A stretch of 64,000 nucleotides of DNA from an uncultured Pelagibacteraceae bacterium (GTDB lineage: Bacteria; Pseudomonadota; Alphaproteobacteria; Pelagibacterales; Pelagibacteraceae): positions 74,144-138,143 of the forward strand of contig CACEBD010000002.1 of assembly GCA_902557775.1 (NCBI GenBank). The letters are read 5' to 3'. The position numbers were made by a program, and so were the translations under genes. A model generated the notes under the pieces. It saw only the letters and a list, made by a program, of their open reading frames with translations. It made no database searches and had not been told where the DNA came from. Positions 51,419 to 58,975 of the stretch are shown in pieces (positions within the stretch are counted from its first letter, which is position 1; each line of letters opens with the position of its first letter).

Positions 51419-52012
51419 TTAGTTTAACCATCTATCGACTTTTGTCGAACGTATAGTCATGTACAAATGATCTGCTTTATTTTTAATATGGTCACTCCAG
51501 TCATAACATGAAATAGCTACATGGTAGTTATCCGCTAATGAAAAATATATGTCAGTATAACTAGACTTACCTGTTGGGTCTGCATTTTTAAAAATTGTTT
51601 TTACGGGTCCAATTTGCTTAGACTTTTTAAACATTGATTTAATTTCATCTGCAATAATAATTTGTTTTTTATAACAATTATTTATATCTTTTATTTCTTT
51701 ATCATTTCCGAAATACATAACGCCAGCTATAGTAACAATTTTATAACTTTCATCCCCATACTTCGTAAATATATCAACAAAATCATATTGTTTAAATTTA
51801 TCGCTTTCTAAAGCGAGTGCTGTAAATTTATTCTTTTCTAATCTATCATACCAATTAACAATACTTGTCGTAATTTTTTTTTTTGTAAAATGATCTAATA
51901 AACTATCACCAATACTCATTCCCTCTATTTCGAAATCTCTAATATCATTAGCGATAGATTTTTCAATGTTGATAGTGAGGAGAAAAGCAAATATTAAAAA
52001 CTTTTTAATCAT
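51419..52012 (-). CDS. secreted protein, paralogue C
   Basis: A 197-residue exported protein: signal peptide to about residue 21 (EKSIA), then NDIRDFEIEGMSIGDSLLDHF. Family features: YKIVTIAGVMYF, a cysteine in INNCYKKQ, ADPTGKSSYTDI and the late ISCYDWS cysteine. It follows the Sel1-repeat gene after six bases and precedes paralogue B; B and C probably arose by duplication but have diverged widely. Function unknown. Confidence 0.8.
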   Translation of the reverse strand: MIKKFLIFAFLLTINIEKSIANDIRDFEIEGMSIGDSLLDHFTKKKITTSIVNWYDRLEKNKFTALALESDKFKQYDFVDIFTKYGDESYKIVTIAGVMYFGNDKEIKDINNCYKKQIIIADEIKSMFKKSKQIGPVKTIFKNADPTGKSSYTDIYFSLADNYHVAISCYDWSDHIKNKADHLYMTIRSTKVDRWLN

Positions 52013-52018
52013 ATAATT

Positions 52019-52600
52019 TTATATTGGCTCAGATTTTAAGAGATTGATAAAAAAATCTCTTAATTTTTTCATTTCTATTGATGGGTTTTGATTATACTGG
52101 TTTATTTCCTTAAGCAATTCGTCAGGGTCTGCCCGACATGTGTTTTTTGGTTCAATATATTGAGATGCGCTCAACAGCCAAAATTTTTTTGCCTCATTTA
52201 AATTTTGATCTAAATTGGCCAACCCTCCATAATAAAATAGGCCCATATTGTAACTTGCAGTAGAGCATCCCAGCTCTGAAGCTTTTTTATTCCATCCGAT
52301 TGCTTCTTCATAATCAACTGGCGCACCATGAGAACCTTCAAAATACACCCATCCAACAGTAGTCATCGCATTGACTTGATTTTGAGCAGCTGCTTTATTT
52401 AAATAATAGATAGCTTTACTGTCATTTTGTTCAATATTATAATCAGGAAATCCATATAAATACATGTGTCCTAAATCATTTTGAGATTGTGCATCCCCCC
52501 GATCAGCTTTTTTTTTTAAATTTGTATGAAAATCGTCTGAGTATAAACTTGAAAAATTAAAAATATAAAAGACCAATAAAACATAAGTAAGCTTTTTCAA
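52019..52600 (-). CDS. exported Sel1-repeat (SLR/TPR-like) protein
   Basis: A 193-residue protein with a signal peptide (about 1-20, ending SSLYS) and about three Sel1-like repeats between residues 34 and 147: DAQSQNDLGHMYLYG, NAMTTVGWVYFEGS with DYEEAIGWNKKASELG, and TASYNMGLFYYGG with EAKKFWLLSAS. Sel1 repeats are helical protein-binding scaffolds, often in periplasmic signalling. In this tightly packed run it could be the adaptor that binds neighbouring secreted proteins; that is inference. Confidence 0.82.
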   Translation of the reverse strand: MKKLTYVLLVFYIFNFSSLYSDDFHTNLKKKADRGDAQSQNDLGHMYLYGFPDYNIEQNDSKAIYYLNKAAAQNQVNAMTTVGWVYFEGSHGAPVDYEEAIGWNKKASELGCSTASYNMGLFYYGGLANLDQNLNEAKKFWLLSASQYIEPKNTCRADPDELLKEINQYNQNPSIEMKKLRDFFINLLKSEPI

Positions 52601-52601
52601 T

Positions 52602-52796
52602 TTATCTTTTCTTTTTTATTATTTTCTTTTTCTTTGGTAAAGATTTACAACAAGCTAATATTATTATGAGAATTATAGGGGATATTAAAATACTTGGCAA
52701 AATCCAATTCCAAGGATTTCTATTTTTAGATAACGCCAATCTATACATCCCATAATAAATTCCTCCGACAACTAGAATTATAATGATCCATTCCAT
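52602..52796 (-). CDS. small two-helix membrane protein
   Basis: A 64-residue protein with two predicted membrane segments (residues 3-22 and 32-50), the linker KNRNPWNW between them, a CC pair at the end of helix 2 and a strongly basic tail (KKKKIIKKKR) that should stay in the cytoplasm. Gaps of one to two bases to both neighbours show it belongs to the operon. I do not recognise the family. Confidence 0.65.
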   Translation of the reverse strand: MEWIIIILVVGGIYYGMYRLALSKNRNPWNWILPSILISPIILIIILACCKSLPKKKKIIKKKR

Positions 52797-52798
52797 AA

Positions 52799-53383
52799 TT
52801 ATTTTCCTCTATTATTTACGATAAATTCCATAAATTGATGAGTATTAACAGATACCTTTAAATTTGCTCTCAATTTACTTTCTTTTGTAAAATCATAACA
52901 ATTTATATTTATCGATTCAAGACTGGGGTAAGGCTTGAGATAATTCTGTATACCATAAATCATTGATTTTCCTGTCTTATCATAAGAACTAGGAAATTTA
53001 GTTTCTTCACTTTCATTTATTTTAAATTCCTTTTTTATATAAGACTGAATTTCTTTTTTTATTGAATTGCATTCCTCTAAATTTTCATAATAATAAATTC
53101 CTGAAATACCTACTATTATATATTTTCTATCATCCTTTTTAACGCTAACATTTAATTTATCATATTGTTTAAGATTGTGTATTTTCTCAAACCTATATGT
53201 AACAAATTTATCAGTTTTGTAATTAAAATTGGCATTTATAGATTGAATTTCTTCTTCAGTTGCATAATCTAAAAGACTTTCACCAATTATAATACCCTCG
53301 ATTTCAAAATCTTTTAAATTATCAGCTATTGAATGCCTAACGGTAATCAATAATAGAATTAATATTAAAAAAAGTTTTTTCAT
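52799..53383 (-). CDS. secreted protein, paralogue D
   Basis: A 194-residue family member: signal peptide to RHSIA (about 20), then DNLKDFEIEGIIIGESLLDYA, where Glu replaces the usual Asp of IGDS. Retains YIIVGISGIYYY, cysteines in LEECNSIKK and NINCYDF, and DKTGKSMIYG. Encoded between prsW-like and the small membrane protein genes, three bases from the former. Confidence 0.8.
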   Translation of the reverse strand: MKKLFLILILLLITVRHSIADNLKDFEIEGIIIGESLLDYATEEEIQSINANFNYKTDKFVTYRFEKIHNLKQYDKLNVSVKKDDRKYIIVGISGIYYYENLEECNSIKKEIQSYIKKEFKINESEETKFPSSYDKTGKSMIYGIQNYLKPYPSLESININCYDFTKESKLRANLKVSVNTHQFMEFIVNNRGK

Positions 53384-53386
53384 AAA

Positions 53387-54232
53387 TTAAAAAAGTATAG
53401 CTGACATAACTATTAAAGTTACTAAAATAGCAGCTGATACATATGAATATAAAACTTCGATATTTTGTACTCGAGCTTTATCTATTGATTCAGTAATTTT
53501 TTTTAACTGCTCTCTTCTATAATAGTAAATAAGACTAATCATAAAAATGACGGATAAAAGAGGAAAAATACTTGCCGCTCCATAGTAATTATACGCGCCG
53601 TGAAAAACTATTGGCAAAGATAAAGATAGAATTAACATTATCCTTCTTTTAAAAATATTTCTCTCTTCAAATAAATTTAAACTCAGTAACCACCCCATTA
53701 AAACTCCAAAACCCATATGCATAACAAGTGGATAATATCTTGTTTTAACCATTTCTATTGTCCATGCATTTTCTAGACTTGAGCTAGATAAATAGCCTAC
53801 ATTTTCTATTGCTGCATAACCAAGACCTATAGCGGCACCATAAACAATTGCATCCATTGGTTCATTTAAAGCTGATAATCTGACACAAAAGAATATAAGT
53901 AACGCAAATTTTATTCCCTCTTCCAGGAAAGCTGCTCGAAAAAAGCTTTGAAAAGCATTTTCTGCTACAGGAAAAGTAGCTCCTGCTACTTTATAACCGC
54001 CATCAATATATTCATTGTAAGCGTTTATATCTAAACCTAATAAAGGGCCTAAGTGATCCTCAGCAAGCATTATGAATAGTTGCAATGGCAAAACTATAGA
54101 TGCGCCTAATAAAAATGAAGAAAATAAAAATTTACCTGGTTCAGGAAATCTATCTGATTTCCAAACTGCAATTCCTAGCAATATAGGTGGTAGTACTGTT
54201 GAAATATAAAGAAAGGAAGGATCGGTAAACAT
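53387..54232 (-). CDS. PrsW-family intramembrane protease
   Basis: A 281-residue polytopic membrane protein. All PrsW-type motifs are visible: the EEGIK motif (Glu104, Glu105, Lys108), DAIVYGAAIGLGYAAIENVGY (Asp127, Glu143, Asn144), MHMGFGVLMG (His172) and FHGAYN (His211, Asn215). Bacillus PrsW performs site-1 cleavage of an anti-sigma factor. No sigma/anti-sigma pair is encoded nearby, so the target is unknown; the single-span or signal-bearing proteins of the same operon are candidate substrates. It overlaps the vWA-like gene by one base. Confidence 0.88.
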   Translation of the reverse strand: MFTDPSFLYISTVLPPILLGIAVWKSDRFPEPGKFLFSSFLLGASIVLPLQLFIMLAEDHLGPLLGLDINAYNEYIDGGYKVAGATFPVAENAFQSFFRAAFLEEGIKFALLIFFCVRLSALNEPMDAIVYGAAIGLGYAAIENVGYLSSSSLENAWTIEMVKTRYYPLVMHMGFGVLMGWLLSLNLFEERNIFKRRIMLILSLSLPIVFHGAYNYYGAASIFPLLSVIFMISLIYYYRREQLKKITESIDKARVQNIEVLYSYVSAAILVTLIVMSAILF

Positions 54233-55146
54233 TATTGAATATCTAGTTGTTTAATCACCTCATAATTATCAACACCGATGTAATTGAATAAATCTTCCCA
54301 GAGTTTTACTAGTGAACTTGATAGACCATCTCTAGTTTCATAATCATGATTAATATATAAAATTGTTACTTTTAAATTTTTTAAGGTTTGTTTATTTGGT
54401 TTTCTATCATCTATATAATTCTTTACTTTTTTATTTTTTATTAAACTTGCAAATGATTTACATTTATTTGGTTTTAAAATTTCTAAACTAGTTTTGCAGT
54501 GGTTATAAAATGAAAATCTTTTAGAAAATTGCATTAAATCTGAAACAATAATTAATTCTCTCTCTGGATAGTCAGGAGTAAAATCTACTTTTGCTTCTCT
54601 TAAAACATGAAAGAAATATTCAAATATTAAACTTTGTTTTCCTTCGGGAGCGTTTACACTTAAGAAATTTTTTTCAAATTTATTAGTCAATTCATTCCAA
54701 ACAAAAAATGCTTCTTTTATTCTCTTGTATCCTTCACACTTTGTATTTGCTTCTTCACCTTCAAATTTAGATTTATCGCCAGTTTTAAATCTACATTTTG
54801 AGTAATTAATAGTTTGTGATTGAGGCGGAGTATCGTCAATTTTCATGTAAGAAATCTTATGATAAGGAGGGGTGTTTTTTATTAAAACGTCTCCAAAAAT
54901 TCTTCCTTGAATCCAATCAACTTGGGCTTGTTTTAAGGGAGATGTAAAATCGACTAAAAAAAACTTGTGACCTAGTTTTGAATTTAAAGGACAAAATTGG
55001 TTAGGATCTTCAAAATCAATTATAATAGGATTCTTGCTATCCTGCCAACATTTAGGGTAACCTTTGGGAAGTTCCGCAAAAGACTTAACAGAAATTGATA
55101 ATAAAAGAATTATAAAAATAGATAATTTAACAGTATTAAATTTCAT
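54232..55146 (-). CDS. exported protein with a von Willebrand factor A-like fold (putative)
   Basis: A 304-residue protein with a signal peptide (about 1-24). FFLVDFTSPLKQAQVDWI at 62-79 resembles the first strand and metal-site loop of vWA domains (D66, T68, S69), and ELIIVSDLMQFSKRFSFY at 197-214 resembles the later strand with Asp203. VTILYINH (260-267) could be a further strand. Several cysteines may form disulfides. The classification rests on pattern recognition and is tentative. It overlaps the downstream PrsW gene and the upstream coiled-coil membrane gene, so these three are translationally linked. Confidence 0.6.
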   Translation of the reverse strand: MKFNTVKLSIFIILLLSISVKSFAELPKGYPKCWQDSKNPIIIDFEDPNQFCPLNSKLGHKFFLVDFTSPLKQAQVDWIQGRIFGDVLIKNTPPYHKISYMKIDDTPPQSQTINYSKCRFKTGDKSKFEGEEANTKCEGYKRIKEAFFVWNELTNKFEKNFLSVNAPEGKQSLIFEYFFHVLREAKVDFTPDYPERELIIVSDLMQFSKRFSFYNHCKTSLEILKPNKCKSFASLIKNKKVKNYIDDRKPNKQTLKNLKVTILYINHDYETRDGLSSSLVKLWEDLFNYIGVDNYEVIKQLDIQ

Positions 55147-56635
55147 ATTTCTTTCTTATATCTTCAATCTTTGAATTAATTTCACTTTCATAAGTGTTAA
55201 TTAAATTAATATGATCATTAGCAGCAGATTGTATTTTATTTTGATAACTTTCTATTTTTTTTTCAATTTCATCTTTGCTTAAATATAAAACTGCAACGTC
55301 AGAAAATACTTCTTTAGGATCACTTTTTCTTGGACTTAAATTATAATAACGAGTTTTCATTTTACCATTAGCATCTTTCCAATATTTTGGTACGTCATCT
55401 GTTCTGAAGTTTGCATTGATGGATCTATATTCGCCTAAAGCGTGGTCTATAGAGTCATCAATTTCATTAGCGAATCTTTTATAGCTTGAAAATGTGTTCT
55501 CTAAAGATGTTATATTCGGTCTCCACTGTGCTCCTAATATGTTTGATAAAATTTTGTCTCTTTTTTCGCCGGTATTTTTTATCTCATCTTTAAATATTTT
55601 TTGAACTTCTGTGGCTAAATGTTCTCTTATTCTATTAATTTCTTTTTTATCCTCATTTCTTGTTTTACCAATATTTCCAAATTCAGGGTATGTGTCTCCA
55701 AAAAAGTATCCATCAATTAAAGATGCTATCGCAAATCCAATTCCTAAAAAAATTAATACCATTGAAATAAAATTTAGTTCAACAGTCCAAGGTAAAAGTT
55801 CATTTGCTGTTTGGGCTGCTTGATCTACACTTGAAGTAGTTCCTCTCATCTTATCAAGCTGTGATACACCACCTGTATCGTGAATTGCTCTATATGCTCC
55901 TAAAATCCAATTTAAATAAAATATAAAAACTAGGTAAACGGTTAATCCTATTTTACCTATTACTCTTCTACTTTGCTTAATATGATTAAAGTTTTTTAAT
56001 GCAAAGAAACCAATTCCAAAAGAGACCAAAACATTGAGAGCGGCTACAGTAATAGAAACAGCTAAACCTGCTTTATCACCACCACCAAACGCTGGACCAA
56101 GAATTCTTCCGTTTGCTTGATACTCAATAAGAAATAAAATTAAGATTACTGAAAGACCAATTATTATATTCAATGTTGTTAACGACTTTGGCTCTCTATT
56201 TAATTTATTTTCCAATTTAAAATTTCTCACTTCTCTATCATGAGTATTGTATGAGTCTTTTAAACTAGATAATCTTCCCTCAGCACTTACTAATGTCTGT
56301 TGTATCCTCCCTTTAAAATCTTCAATATAAAAGTTTTTTTGTCCAAGCTTGGCAGTGCTATCGATAATTTTGTCTTTAATTGAATTTAAATAAGAGGCGG
56401 CTTTTGAAACTTGATCATTTCTTATTTCATCTGCGTATACAATTGCTTCATTTTCACAGATAGAAAAATTTTCAGAATTTGACCTTGGAATATTGTTTTT
56501 GCCATCTGTAGTGGCATTTTCTTTTAGACTTATTTTATCTTCTAAAGCTTTAACTTTTATATTTTCAAAATCGTAGCTCATATTATTTTTTTTAAAAATT
56601 CTCTTAATTTTATTTATTAGTTTTTTTAATTTCAT
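55136..56635 (-). CDS. four-helix membrane protein with coiled-coil flanks
   Basis: A 499-residue protein of unknown family. Residues 20-150 are soluble and helical with coiled-coil character; four membrane helices lie at about 153-172, 189-213, 227-247 and 284-308; the C-terminal 180 residues are again charged and helical. The loop between helices 1 and 2 contains GPAFGGGDKAG. The start may be at 56635 or at the internal Met19 (56581). Its topology suggests a scaffold or anchor for the vWA-like and PrsW-like proteins encoded in overlap, but nothing shows an enzymatic activity. Confidence 0.7.
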   Translation of the reverse strand: MKLKKLINKIKRIFKKNNMSYDFENIKVKALEDKISLKENATTDGKNNIPRSNSENFSICENEAIVYADEIRNDQVSKAASYLNSIKDKIIDSTAKLGQKNFYIEDFKGRIQQTLVSAEGRLSSLKDSYNTHDREVRNFKLENKLNREPKSLTTLNIIIGLSVILILFLIEYQANGRILGPAFGGGDKAGLAVSITVAALNVLVSFGIGFFALKNFNHIKQSRRVIGKIGLTVYLVFIFYLNWILGAYRAIHDTGGVSQLDKMRGTTSSVDQAAQTANELLPWTVELNFISMVLIFLGIGFAIASLIDGYFFGDTYPEFGNIGKTRNEDKKEINRIREHLATEVQKIFKDEIKNTGEKRDKILSNILGAQWRPNITSLENTFSSYKRFANEIDDSIDHALGEYRSINANFRTDDVPKYWKDANGKMKTRYYNLSPRKSDPKEVFSDVAVLYLSKDEIEKKIESYQNKIQSAANDHINLINTYESEINSKIEDIRKKYEI

Positions 56636-56675
56636 AATAATTTTATTCTTATTTCAACCTTTTATTTGAATTTTT

Positions 56676-56699
56676 CTCCCTCTTTTTACAAAGAGGGAG
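56676..56699 (-). promoter_or_regulatory. strong stem-loop between the 70-residue gene and the downstream operon
   Basis: CTCCCTCTTT and AAAGAGGGAG form a perfect ten-base stem with a four-base loop, 10 bases past the stop of the 70-residue gene. Neither strand has a T-tract after it, so a typical intrinsic terminator is unlikely. It could stabilise the upstream mRNA end or act as an attenuator giving more of the small protein than of the eight genes behind it. Confidence 0.6.
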
Positions 56700-56709
56700 T
56701 AATCAATTA

Positions 56710-56922
56710 CTAGTCACCGTCCTTTCCTGCGCTCATTAATGCAGCTCCAATAAATCCAAAGATCATTGGAGAAAATCTCGAAGCAGCACCCATAAAGCTA
56801 GTAAGGTTAACTCCAGCCCAAGACATTGCAAAGTCTGCTATTGCGAAGGCTATTAACAAGAAGCCTAATACCTGCAAACCTGATGTAGAACTAGTCTCAT
56901 TTTGTACTTTTGCTTTTTTCAT
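56710..56922 (-). CDS. 70-residue hydrophobic membrane peptide
   Basis: A short polar N-terminus (MKKAKVQNETSSTSG) is followed by two hydrophobic stretches (about 17-34 and 40-64) rich in Ala, Gly, Phe and Met, and an acidic end (GKDGD). It resembles small oligomer-forming membrane proteins in composition only; I do not recognise the family. A good AAAGGAAAAA Shine-Dalgarno region precedes the ATG. First gene of the minus-strand run, separated from the rest by a stem-loop. Confidence 0.65.
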   Translation of the reverse strand: MKKAKVQNETSSTSGLQVLGFLLIAFAIADFAMSWAGVNLTSFMGAASRFSPMIFGFIGAALMSAGKDGD

Positions 56923-56980
56923 TTTTTTCCTTTTGTTTGTGTTTTCATGATTTGAATATAGTTGTACTTATAAAAAATTC

Positions 56981-57049
56981 TTGTCCACCTTTTATAAAAA
57001 AATTGGACAATTAAATTTAAGTCCAAAATTAAAAATAATATTGGACAAG
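56981..57049. promoter_or_regulatory. array of four TGGAC-core sites in the divergent promoter region
   Basis: Between the divergent genes starting at 56922 and 57082 lie TTGTCCA (56981-56987), TTGGACAA (57003-57010), AGTCCAA (57020-57026) and TTGGACAAG (57041-57049), alternating in orientation with 18-22 base spacing, close to two helical turns. They could be operators for one regulator controlling both directions, or could pair as RNA hairpins. The 159-base gap holds nothing else I can support. Confidence 0.5.
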
Positions 57050-57081
57050 AAAAATAAATAAAAATTTAGTATTATTTATTT

Positions 57082-57315
57082 ATGAAAAACATAATTTTAT
57101 CAATTTTTATAATTTTTGGTTCAAGCTCTTTATATGCTTCAGAAATGAATGAGCTATTAGATCAAAATTATAAAATAATCAAAACTGAGATAATAAAATT
57201 TGATCAAGATGCTCAAAAAATTTTTACTTTGCAAAATGGTAAAAATATTTTCATATGCTCTGTTCAAATAGAAGACATGAGCGGTTTAATTGGCTCTGAA
57301 TGCATAAAACCGTAA
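57082..57315 (+). CDS. small secreted protein (77 residues)
   Basis: Signal peptide of about 20 residues ending YAS, then a 57-residue mature domain (LLDQNYKIIKTEIIKF...FTLQNGKNIFICSV...SECIKP) with two cysteines that could pair. The pattern of an N-terminal helix, a 'yki' strand and a late 'iyiC' strand is seen in many small proteobacterial periplasmic proteins of unknown role. It opens the plus-strand run toward the caspase gene. Confidence 0.65.
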   Translation: MKNIILSIFIIFGSSSLYASEMNELLDQNYKIIKTEIIKFDQDAQKIFTLQNGKNIFICSVQIEDMSGLIGSECIKP

Positions 57316-57319
57316 AATA

Positions 57320-57517
57320 ATGAAAAAGATTTTAATTATAATAGGTTTTAGTTTGTTAATATCGTGTGATCGCGCGGAGCCATTAGTAAAGAAATCTAAG
57401 ACTGGTATTTGTCATAAAGCTGGCACTAGATATTACGACCAAACGAAATACTTTAAAAATTTCTCATCAATTGAAGATTGTATAAAAAGTGGTGGTAGAT
57501 TACCAAAAAGAAGATAA
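57320..57517 (+). CDS. small lipoprotein with CH...YY...C...GGRLP motif
   Basis: A 65-residue protein with a lipobox LISC (Cys16), so probably membrane-anchored in the periplasm. The mature part GICHKAGTRYYDQTKYF and IEDCIKSGGRLPK has Cys/His residues in a spacing recurring in small modules attached to various bacterial proteins; metal binding is possible. It starts four bases after the preceding stop. Confidence 0.65.
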   Translation: MKKILIIIGFSLLISCDRAEPLVKKSKTGICHKAGTRYYDQTKYFKNFSSIEDCIKSGGRLPKRR

Positions 57518-57559
57518 ATAAATAATAGAATTTTTAAAAATTTTATCTAAAATATTATT

Positions 57560-58975
57560 ATGTTAAAAAATTGTAAAAAACTTAGCATACTGATTTTATC
57601 AAGTATTTTTCTATTTTCATCAGTTGAGGCTAACTGGATTACTAAAAAAAGTAACAAATCTAAAGAGATAATTAAGGAAGAAAAAAAACAAAAGTCTGAA
57701 TGGATTAAACTTAAAAAAAAAGAAATCAAAGCAAATCAAAAAGAATTTAAAGAAAATAAAAAGAATATCTCTGATGAAACTAAGACATGGATTACAAAAA
57801 AATCTAAGAAAGATACCTACATACAATCCATAGAAGAGATTCCATACAATAAAGATCGAATATATTTAATTGCTAATAGTTTAAGTACAGGAAAAGTTAT
57901 TTATGGTTATTTAAATTGGAATGACGATAAATTTAAAACGGGTCTAGATATGGCAAACATCAAAGGTAAAAGTTATATAAATGATGGTAAAACTATATGT
58001 AATATTGGAATTGACATAAATTTTAGAAATAAAATGATTGGAACTTTAAACGGAGATTGTACTAACAAAACACAGTACAACGCTGTTTTAGAATTTGCGG
58101 AAAAGCAATCAGCTGGGCTAATGGTATCCTCAACTGGTGAAAGGTTTGTTTTTGATTTGGTGAGTGTAAAAAATGATGCAATAAAAAAATTTGCCTCGCT
58201 TAAAAATAATGACACTTTAATCAACCAGCCCATTAGATCTAAATTGAACGTAAGCCCAAAAGGTAATTACTATGCTTTACTCATTGGAAATAGTGATTAC
58301 AAAAAATGGAGTTCTTTATCCTCTCCAATAAACGACGTAAAAGAAATTGGAAAAATTCTTAAAACTAAATATAATTTCAAAAGCGTTACTACACTTGAAA
58401 ATGCCAATCGTGCTGAAATTTTTCAATCTTTGAAGAAACTGAAGTCTTCTGTAACCGACGAAGACTATGTTTTAATTTATTATGGCGGACATGGAGATCA
58501 GGAAACGCAAAGAGCTTATTGGATACCTGTTGATGCTGGAAAGGAGTGGGATGAAAATTGGATTGACACAATCACAATCACTACTGCTGTTCAGAGAATA
58601 AAAGCGAAACATATATTGGTAATGATTGACTCTTGTTATTTAGGAACAAGCTTTAAAGGAAAACAAAATATTAATGTATCTGAGGCTGATATAAGTGCTA
58701 AAGAGGCTATTAAAAGTTTAAATAATAGAGCGGGATTAGTAATGGCTTCAGGGGGCGCTACTCCTGTAGTAGATGCAAATATAGACAATAAACATTCATT
58801 GTTTGCTTATAAGTTTATAGACATTTTAAAAAAAAATTCAGATTTCATAACTTCACAAAATATCTATTCACAAATAAAAAAATACCACGCAAATGAAAGA
58901 CAAACTCCTCAATTTTATGGAGTAGCTAATTGGGGTCATTTAGAGGGAGATTTTGTGTTTAAAGTAAAAAAATAA
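57560..58975 (+). CDS. exported caspase-like cysteine protease (peptidase C14, orthocaspase type)
   Basis: A 471-residue protein with a signal peptide (1-24), a Lys-rich region with coiled-coil character (26-100), a small beta domain (about 100-225) and a p20-like caspase domain (about 234-468). The catalytic dyad is intact: His311 in YYGGHGD and Cys359 in IDSCYLG. ALLIGNSDYKKWSSL and INDVKEIGKIL open the domain as in bacterial caspase homologues. Metacaspases cleave after Lys/Arg, and the linker is full of Lys, compatible with self-processing. The motif WITKKSxK occurs at 26-33 and 77-84 and again as WITRKDNK in the next protein. The stop overlaps the start of the HtrA-like gene (TAATG). Confidence 0.88.
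   Translation: MLKNCKKLSILILSSIFLFSSVEANWITKKSNKSKEIIKEEKKQKSEWIKLKKKEIKANQKEFKENKKNISDETKTWITKKSKKDTYIQSIEEIPYNKDRIYLIANSLSTGKVIYGYLNWNDDKFKTGLDMANIKGKSYINDGKTICNIGIDINFRNKMIGTLNGDCTNKTQYNAVLEFAEKQSAGLMVSSTGERFVFDLVSVKNDAIKKFASLKNNDTLINQPIRSKLNVSPKGNYYALLIGNSDYKKWSSLSSPINDVKEIGKILKTKYNFKSVTTLENANRAEIFQSLKKLKSSVTDEDYVLIYYGGHGDQETQRAYWIPVDAGKEWDENWIDTITITTAVQRIKAKHILVMIDSCYLGTSFKGKQNINVSEADISAKEAIKSLNNRAGLVMASGGATPVVDANIDNKHSLFAYKFIDILKKNSDFITSQNIYSQIKKYHANERQTPQFYGVANWGHLEGDFVFKVKK

Noticed and set aside
56676-56699. Hairpin after the 70-residue gene as an intrinsic terminator
   Set aside because: No T-tract follows the stem in either direction, so I list it as a regulatory stem-loop instead.
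57560-58975. Caspase-like gene as a cytoplasmic abortive-infection effector
   Set aside because: The product starts with a clear signal peptide and no cytoplasmic sensor (NTPase, TIR, nucleotide cyclase) is adjacent.
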